Assembly: GCA_937897245.1 (NCBI GenBank)
Contig: CALCBO010000019.1
Span: forward strand, 1 to 10,720
Direction of reading: 5' to 3'
DNA from: an uncultured Caryophanales bacterium
GTDB lineage: Bacteria > Bacillota_I > Bacilli_A > RF39 > UBA660
DNA length: 10,720 nt
The notes under the pieces were generated by a model. The model searched no databases. It saw nothing but the letters and a program-made list of their open reading frames with translations, and was not told the DNA's origin. Position 1 is the stretch's first letter. Each line of letters begins with the position of its first letter. Made by a program: the position numbers and the translations under genes. This document shows, in pieces, positions 5,720 through 10,720 of the stretch.

Positions 5720-7153
5720 TTAATTTTTTTTCTTAAACAAATATAGTTTCTTTTTTCTAAAAACTAGTTGATAATCCTTATTATTAGAAGATTTTAAATA
5801 ATTAAATAAGTATTCATTTTTATCAACTATTAAATAATTAAAATTATATTTATTTATAAATTTATTATAAGACAATTTATTATAAGCTAATAAATAAAAT
5901 TCATGAAAAATATCTTCTTTATGATTATTCTTTTTTAAGAATATTTCTGCTCTAGTATCAATATATGATTTATATCCATTAAATTCAAAATAACCTCCAT
6001 ATATATTAGAGGCATATAATATATCTTTCTTACTAGCATGCTTATTTAAGTAATTTAATATTTCTTTTTGACCAGTTTCGCTGTCTTGAAGAATAAATCT
6101 ATTTTGATTAGAATAAATAAAAATAAATATACTTATTATTGTAGTAAATAAAACAATATAAAATAACTTAAGATTATTATTTAAATATTCTATTTTTATT
6201 GGTATATATTTAAGACTATATGGAATACTACATATTAGAAATAAACTAATATTTCGAATATTTAAGTAAGCCATAAAACTAGTACCAAAAAATAATAATA
6301 AAATATAGATATTTTTTTTCTTTTTAGATTTGATAAAGATAAAGTTTATTATTATAAAGATTGAAAGAGTTAATATTGAATAAAACCTAATACTATATTC
6401 TTTACTTAATAAATTAAAACTATTCATTTCCCAGATTAATTCATTGATATCTTTTACTCCGTATGAATTTAGAGAATAAGTCATAGCTTCTATTCCATAG
6501 GGATTAAGAAAGCCTACTAGTATCATTAATAAAAATACTAATAAAATAGTAATTATTCTTTTATCTTTATTGTTTAGATATAAAAGAGTGTATTCTACTA
6601 CATATGGTAATAATATAATAAATAGAATTGGCCACATAGCTGCATGTAAATTTATTTCTAGTAAACTTAATAATACTAATAAATATATTATTTTATTATT
6701 TTTTTTAGATGATTCTAGTATTAGTAATTCTAAAAGGAAGATAATTATAGATATTGAATTAGGTCTACAAGTAATATAAAAATTAGACAGAAGAGAAACA
6801 GTAACAGTAGTTCCTATTGATGATAAAAATAAATTATTAGTTATTTTCATACATATCTTATATAAGAGATATGTTATTATACATAAGGTGAACCAAACTA
6901 AGATATAAATTCCAATAATCCCTAAATATTTATATATTCCGTAAAAAATAATACTAGATAACCATTGTTGCATTACAAAATGTAGATTGTTATGAATTGT
7001 TAGAAATTCAATATTGGGAAAACCATTTTCTAAGACATATCTACCATGACTTAATAAAAACCAAATATCTGCTTCGTGGGATAACTTAATATTTAGAAAA
7101 AAGAGAATTGGAAAAAACATAATTGTATAACAAGCATATTTATTTATTTTCAT
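5720..7153 (-). CDS. Polytopic GT-C-like membrane protein, putative lipid-linked sugar transferase
   Basis: The 477-residue product has roughly 10-11 hydrophobic helices between residues 7 and 347, then a soluble tail to 477. After the first helix comes H-E-A-D-I-W (26-31), the acidic pair in the first extracytoplasmic loop expected for GT-C glycosyltransferases that use polyprenyl-phosphate sugars; QQW (62-64) follows. Other polar marks inside the membrane part are CRPN (129-132), NLH (168-170), NPYG (217-220) and NIRN (298-301). The tail carries SNIYGGYFEF and YIDTRAEIF (about 382-405), an arrangement I associate with a common uncharacterised family of large bacterial membrane proteins ending in G-G-Y...ID-x-R. 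Its ATG overlaps the preceding stop by 4 bases (ATGA), with AAAGGA upstream, so translation is coupled to the sulfatase-fold gene. Donor and acceptor are unknown; enzyme activity is inferred. Confidence 0.68.
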   Translation of the reverse strand: MKINKYACYTIMFFPILFFLNIKLSHEADIWFLLSHGRYVLENGFPNIEFLTIHNNLHFVMQQWLSSIIFYGIYKYLGIIGIYILVWFTLCIITYLLYKICMKITNNLFLSSIGTTVTVSLLSNFYITCRPNSISIIIFLLELLILESSKKNNKIIYLLVLLSLLEINLHAAMWPILFIILLPYVVEYTLLYLNNKDKRIITILLVFLLMILVGFLNPYGIEAMTYSLNSYGVKDINELIWEMNSFNLLSKEYSIRFYSILTLSIFIIINFIFIKSKKKKNIYILLLFFGTSFMAYLNIRNISLFLICSIPYSLKYIPIKIEYLNNNLKLFYIVLFTTIISIFIFIYSNQNRFILQDSETGQKEILNYLNKHASKKDILYASNIYGGYFEFNGYKSYIDTRAEIFLKKNNHKEDIFHEFYLLAYNKLSYNKFINKYNFNYLIVDKNEYLFNYLKSSNNKDYQLVFRKKKLYLFKKKN

Positions 7154-8709
7154 TTTTTATCCTTTCCATTTGTTTTTAGATATATATAATTATTACCAAC
7201 ATAATTATTCATAATATATCTACTTATATTTAAAGGGTTTCTTAGATATAATTCATCTCCATTTTGGTATTCTTTTGGGATATAAATAAGATTCATACTA
7301 GAATTTCTAATATTTAATACTTCTTTATTATCAATCTTAAAATAGGATTTTAATATTTCAGCATCAAGAACATGAATGCCATGATCTCCTTGAATAATAA
7401 TAACACTTTGGGAATCATTATTATTAATATACTTTACTAAATCTATTAATACTTTCATAGTATAGATATAACAGTCATCATAATCATCTAAATTAGTATT
7501 ATCTTTTTTTATATAATTACCTTCTTGATCATAGTTCCAATAACGATGCATTAAATTATTAACAATGAAATAAAACTTTGGCTTATTATCTTTATTTTTA
7601 ATATCATCTAAGGCCGTTATTGTTTTTTTTAGAGAGTAATCTTGATTCTTTTTAGTACTTGTAGTATCTTTACATTTAATTCTTTTAGTATGATATGAAT
7701 TTGAAGTAATTGGTATATTATAATATTTTGATAAAACATATTTAAAATGGGTTTTTAAGACATTGTTATATATTTCTTTAGTATTATACTTATTCCTAAA
7801 ATAGGCTATTTCACAAGAAGATTCATCATCTAACAAATCATATACATAATCTGTATTTAGTGAAGTATATTGATTAAAATAAGCTACACTTACAGTAGAA
7901 TATCCTTTTTGTTTTAATCCTCTTATTAGTTCGCTATTAATTCTATGATAGCTTAAATCTTTGAAATTAGCTGTCTTTTTAGTTTTTTTGGAAGTAAATT
8001 GATATTTATCATATTCTTCTAAATAGTCTTTTAAAAAATTATCATAATATTCTGGATTAATTAAAGAATTTAAAGCTGTTATAGTATGATGACCTCCATG
8101 AAATGTTGCTTTTTCATTTTCTATAAAATTCATATCAGTAAAATATTTTTCATATTCTGATAAGTCTTTTTTATATTTTGTTTTAATAAAATTAGTATTA
8201 GGCATACCATCCATATGAATCCAATAGATATTTGGACTTTTTTTAGAATTATCAATAGATATTTTTTTATTATGATTATAATGATTAATTCTACTAGTAA
8301 AAGATATACCTTTAGTAATAATAGTAATAATAGAAGTTAAAGATAAAAAAACAATAAAGCAACTTAGAAGAGCACTAATTATTTCTAAAGAAATACTTAT
8401 ATTTATATTTTCTTTTTTAAATAATAATAAAACTATTATTAATTTAAATTTACCATAGAGTATTAATGATATTAGTATATTATCAATAAATAATAAGTTC
8501 TTATTACTTATAAATCTAGATAGTATTAAGATAAGTATAAATTGAATTATAAATACTACTGATAATATAATGATAAACTCAGAAAAAAGAAATTCATATT
8601 CTGTTCCATTAATAACAAAACAGTTAGAATAATCATTTAAAAATAGAAATAAAGTAAATAAAAATGGTATAAAAAAAAGAATTTTATTATTAATTAAATA
8701 ATCTTTCAT
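7150..8709 (-). CDS. Membrane-anchored sulfatase/phosphotransferase-fold protein
   Basis: The 519-residue protein has four to five N-terminal membrane helices (about 9-25, 41-66, 72-98, 107-133) and an outward-facing alkaline-phosphatase-superfamily domain from about 158. Metal-site motifs are PNIYWIHMDG (159-168, first Asp), a likely nucleophile Thr in HGGHHTITALNSL (204-216), LMHRYWNYDQEG (386-397), and IIIQGDHG (437-444, Asp-His ligands). This is the architecture of LtaS-, EptA- and related transferases that move phosphoglycerol or phosphoethanolamine, but the order PNIYxIxxDG, then QxDHG, is closer to the sulfatase-like proteins of polysaccharide clusters. It overlaps the methyltransferase gene by 4 bases (ATGA) and has TGGAGGT just upstream. 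The stop is TGA. The superfamily is reasonably firm; whether it transfers a phospho group, hydrolyses one, or is inactive is unknown. Confidence 0.78.
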   Translation of the reverse strand: MKDYLINNKILFFIPFLFTLFLFLNDYSNCFVINGTEYEFLFSEFIIILSVVFIIQFILILILSRFISNKNLLFIDNILISLILYGKFKLIIVLLLFKKENINISISLEIISALLSCFIVFLSLTSIITIITKGISFTSRINHYNHNKKISIDNSKKSPNIYWIHMDGMPNTNFIKTKYKKDLSEYEKYFTDMNFIENEKATFHGGHHTITALNSLINPEYYDNFLKDYLEEYDKYQFTSKKTKKTANFKDLSYHRINSELIRGLKQKGYSTVSVAYFNQYTSLNTDYVYDLLDDESSCEIAYFRNKYNTKEIYNNVLKTHFKYVLSKYYNIPITSNSYHTKRIKCKDTTSTKKNQDYSLKKTITALDDIKNKDNKPKFYFIVNNLMHRYWNYDQEGNYIKKDNTNLDDYDDCYIYTMKVLIDLVKYINNNDSQSVIIIQGDHGIHVLDAEILKSYFKIDNKEVLNIRNSSMNLIYIPKEYQNGDELYLRNPLNISRYIMNNYVGNNYIYLKTNGKDKK

Positions 8710-10064
8710 TGTTTTACCTCCATTAAATATAAAATTCTTTTACTTTCTTTTATTTCTTGTTCAGCTATAATTGAAAAATATTTAGTAAATTCTTTTTTAA
8801 AGTTTGGTATGTTATAAAAATCAAAGTTATCTTTTCTAGTTTTTAATAATAACTGGACTTGCGAATCTTCTTTAGGTACAAATTCAATAATTAAATACTT
8901 AGTAATCTTACTTAAGAATTCTGCAAGCATTTCAAATGATATGTTATTTGAAATAACTAAGTGATGAATAAAAGCTAGTACTAAAGTTAAGGAAGCATTT
9001 CCTCTATCTATAAAGCTTTTTCTTTCAGAATTAGCAAAACCAATTCCACTAGAAGGATTAGTAAAATCCATAACTAATGGTAAAATCATATTACTCTTTT
9101 TATTTTTTATATAATTATAAGTAACAGCATTACTATCAATATCAAAAGCTACCACGTATTTATTTAATTCATTATTAACTAATTCAGAAAATCTACCATC
9201 ATTAGCTCCTAAATCAAATATTACTTTGTCATCAAGCTTTATTTTATGACAAAAGTCTTTTATAATATCTTTTTTAGCTAGAAAGGCATTATTATTATAA
9301 TTTGAATTATTATAGTAATCCATCCATTCACTATCATATTTTTTTATTTTTAGATTTTTAATTTGATTAATCATCATTGAAATCATATTTATTATCGATT
9401 GCTTTTTGATATTTACTTTTTGAACTTTGTTATTACCATCTATATTATGTTTTTGAATACTTTTAGCTTGAAGTTTTATATGTATTTTACTAATAAAACC
9501 ACCTCTATTTTTTAGTATATTACTACATAAATCTAGAGGAATACCATCAATATAATTCCTTAGTAAATTATTCATTCTAATATCTGTATATTTCATTAAA
9601 ACTAGTGGAGCAATAAAATGACGGGTAAATTGTCCATAAGCTCCCCATGGTGAGTTATCTTCATAAAACATAAACGATAAAGTATCAATAAATATTGGTT
9701 TGCAACCAATAAATTGGACGTTATAACTAGAAGCATCTTTTAGTATCATTCCATACTTTAGAGCTATTTCATTTATTTGTAATGTTAATAAAGCAGCTTC
9801 TTGAAGTTGATTAAAAGTCCACTCATAGGGATATGAAATATAAGGTATTTTAACTACTTCTAGAATAATACAATCTTTATCCTTTTTTATCTCTTTATGT
9901 TCTATTAAGAGCTCTTTTTCTATTAATTCTTGATATAATCCACTTTTCATTAAATGGTTATATTCCTTAAAATAAATACTATTTACCCTACGTATTACTA
10001 TATCATTATCATAATATATGTAACCAGAAGGATCACGAAAAGAAGATATTTCCCTACTCTTCAT
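8706..10064 (-). CDS. Kinase-like domain fused to class I SAM methyltransferase (NoeA-like family)
   Basis: With the ATG at 10064 this is 452 residues. Residues 8-180 carry SFRDPSGYIY (8-17), MKSGLYQEL (39-47), ISYPYEW (76-82), LKDASSYNVQF (109-119) and PIFIDTLSF (123-131). D110...N115 and then D127 resemble a degenerate protein-kinase or aminoglycoside-kinase catalytic loop and DFG Asp; the normal HRD His is absent. After a variable Lys/Asn-rich linker (about 200-245), a Rossmann methyltransferase begins: VIFDLGANDGRF (281-292, SAM loop), VVAFDID (304-310, acidic ribose contact), MDFTNP (332-337) and LIIEFVP (391-397). The family occurs in surface-polysaccharide and nodulation clusters; its acceptor is unknown. 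The start is set by AAAAGGAAG, 6 bases from this ATG. An in-frame TTG at 10097 lacks a site and would add 11 basic residues. It overlaps the mini-protein by 11 bases and the sulfatase-fold gene by 4. Confidence 0.82.
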   Translation of the reverse strand: MKSREISSFRDPSGYIYYDNDIVIRRVNSIYFKEYNHLMKSGLYQELIEKELLIEHKEIKKDKDCIILEVVKIPYISYPYEWTFNQLQEAALLTLQINEIALKYGMILKDASSYNVQFIGCKPIFIDTLSFMFYEDNSPWGAYGQFTRHFIAPLVLMKYTDIRMNNLLRNYIDGIPLDLCSNILKNRGGFISKIHIKLQAKSIQKHNIDGNNKVQKVNIKKQSIINMISMMINQIKNLKIKKYDSEWMDYYNNSNYNNNAFLAKKDIIKDFCHKIKLDDKVIFDLGANDGRFSELVNNELNKYVVAFDIDSNAVTYNYIKNKKSNMILPLVMDFTNPSSGIGFANSERKSFIDRGNASLTLVLAFIHHLVISNNISFEMLAEFLSKITKYLIIEFVPKEDSQVQLLLKTRKDNFDFYNIPNFKKEFTKYFSIIAEQEIKESKRILYLMEVKQ

Positions 10065-10197
10065 GTTTTTCTTCCTTTTGTTTTTTAAATAAACCAATTA
10101 TTTTATTCTTAAAAATAGCAAAAAAAGCTCCTATTGAGGCAATACCAGCTACCAATATTTGAATTATTAAACTTCCAGTTCCAGGATCAAAGTACAT
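10054..10197 (-). CDS. 47-residue membrane mini-protein (MYFDPGTGS type)
   Basis: This short gene runs from ATG 10197 to TAG 10054. It begins MYFDPGTGSLIIQ, continues with one hydrophobic helix (about 10-29, rich in Ile, Ala and Gly), and ends in a basic and then acidic tail (FKNK, then KKQKEEKHEE). AAAGGAG at 10209-10215, extended by TGAT, lies 11 bases from the ATG, a slightly long gap. It fills the space between the oxidoreductase stop (19 bases upstream) and the methyltransferase, whose start it overlaps by 11 bases in another frame. From memory, small proteins starting with (Y/L)-x-D-P-G-(T/S)-G-S and one helix recur next to this kinase-like/methyltransferase family in polysaccharide gene clusters, which supports a real gene. 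The function is not known to me; a membrane partner or scaffold for the neighbouring enzymes is a guess. Confidence 0.85.
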   Translation of the reverse strand: MYFDPGTGSLIIQILVAGIASIGAFFAIFKNKIIGLFKKQKEEKHEE

Positions 10198-10216
10198 ACT
10201 ATTTATCACTCCTTTA

Positions 10217-10720
10217 TTATTTTTTCTCATGATAACTTTTTTCTACATTTATATTCCATAATTTATCTAAATCATGAGAGTTGTTATTTATTAAATTAGC
10301 ACAAATCATTCCACTAAGAATTGAATGATCCATGTTATTATAAGAATGAGTACCATTTCTACCTATACAATATAAGTTATTAATATTATTAATATAATCA
10401 TAAACTTTAGTCATAGCATTACCAGCTTTCGATTTACCTTTGGTTAATGTTTGAGCTATTTGTTTAGCTTTTTCAGAAGCTTTTTCACGATAATAATCAA
10501 TAGGTCCGTCATTAATAAAACTGTTTACATCGTTGATTTTTTGATTAACAAAATTATTTGTTTGATCTACAACATCGTCGATCTTATTTTTGGTATAATT
10601 AACAACACCTTGATCTTTGATTTCATTATAGATGTTTTTAGCTTCGTTATAGTCATTTACAGCATAGTCTTTGACAGTATTCAAAGCATTGTTAATATGT
10701 TTTTCTGGTTCACCGCCCAT
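10217..10720 (-). CDS. Chimeric frame: helical unknown N-terminus fused to the C-terminus of a flavin amine-oxidoreductase-like protein
   Basis: The frame is open from the window edge (an ATG happens to lie at 10718-10720; the true start may be outside) to TAA at 10217, 167 codons. The last ~60 residues contain NLYCIGRNGTHSYNNMDHS (115-133), the C-terminal FAD-contacting motif of UDP-galactopyranose-mutase/amine-oxidase-like proteins common in polysaccharide loci, so this end belongs to the glycan operon. The first ~105 residues are unlike that family: amphipathic helices rich in Asn, Lys, Asp and Val, with no dinucleotide-binding motif. Codons there include ATC four times, AAC five, GAC four, plus ACC, TCG and CGT, choices rare in the neighbouring genes. 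The oxidoreductase is therefore present only as a terminal fragment, and the N-terminal part is unrecognised (perhaps from a large repetitive or toxin-like protein). Confidence 0.6.
   Translation of the reverse strand: MGGEPEKHINNALNTVKDYAVNDYNEAKNIYNEIKDQGVVNYTKNKIDDVVDQTNNFVNQKINDVNSFINDGPIDYYREKASEKAKQIAQTLTKGKSKAGNAMTKVYDYINNINNLYCIGRNGTHSYNNMDHSILSGMICANLINNNSHDLDKLWNINVEKSYHEKK
10400..10425. other. Probable second chimeric junction inside the last frame
   Basis: Between residues about 99 and 107 of the last frame (around MTKVYDY) the protein changes from the helical unknown segment to the conserved oxidoreductase C-terminus, and codon use changes from mixed third positions to almost only A or T. 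In this family several hundred residues, including the N-terminal GxGxxG FAD site, should precede the IGRNG motif. Only a junction or a deletion can explain their absence. The exact base cannot be fixed. Confidence 0.55.

Noticed and set aside
6570..6779. Plus-strand 69-codon frame inside the GT-C-like gene
   Set aside because: Open by chance in very AT-rich DNA opposite membrane-helix codons, with no convincing ribosome site.
7150..8708. Mycoplasma-type genetic code (TGA as Trp)
   Set aside because: TGA ends two genes at ATGA overlaps with the next gene and Trp is written TGG. Reading through would add only a few codons, so this is supportive rather than absolute, but the standard code explains everything seen.

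Overview
The window appears to join DNA from two or three sources. Bases 1 to about 1600 are GC-rich (I count 57% G+C in 1081-1140) and hold two minus-strand housekeeping genes of a typical GC-rich gut Firmicute: a 3'-truncated Sua5/YwlC-type threonylcarbamoyl-AMP synthase and triosephosphate isomerase. From about 1604 to about 10400 the DNA is very AT-rich (35% in 3961-4020 inside ftsZ, 7% in 5821-5880) and looks like a small-genome Bacillota/Mollicutes-like bacterium, for example an uncultured RF39-type lineage. It uses TAA, TAG and TGA as apparent stops, TGG for Trp, and strong AGGAGG ribosome sites.

Layout of the AT-rich part: a short minus-strand 5' gene fragment (possibly murE) is cut off at the junction near 1600 and fused in frame to the tpiA leader. 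Divergent from it is an arginase-family ureohydrolase on the plus strand (1754-2659). A bidirectional terminator separates that gene from a convergent small membrane-anchored protein (2693-3217). Next on the minus strand come ftsZ and ftsA, the division tubulin and its membrane-anchoring actin-like partner, with their own near-consensus promoter upstream of ftsA.

Upstream of ftsA, also on the minus strand, is a tightly packed set of envelope-glycan-type genes, transcribed from 10720 toward 5720: the C-terminal end of a flavin-dependent amine-oxidoreductase-like protein, a 47-residue membrane mini-protein beginning MYFDPGTGS (10054-10197), a two-domain protein with a degenerate kinase-like N-terminus and a class I methyltransferase C-terminus, a membrane-anchored sulfatase/phosphotransferase-fold protein, and a polytopic GT-C-like membrane protein. 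Gaps are 19 nt or overlaps of 4-11 nt, which implies one transcript and translational coupling. I infer that the set builds or decorates a lipid-linked or cell-wall surface polymer; the substrate is not visible.

The last ~310 bases (about 10409-10720) encode about 105 residues of helical, Asn/Lys/Asp-rich protein with different codon choice. They are fused in frame to the oxidoreductase C-terminus, just where the conserved core of that family should be. Both edges of the AT-rich block therefore break genes, which points to a chimeric assembly (or less likely real recombination). Conclusions about synteny across about 1600 and about 10400 should be treated with suspicion.
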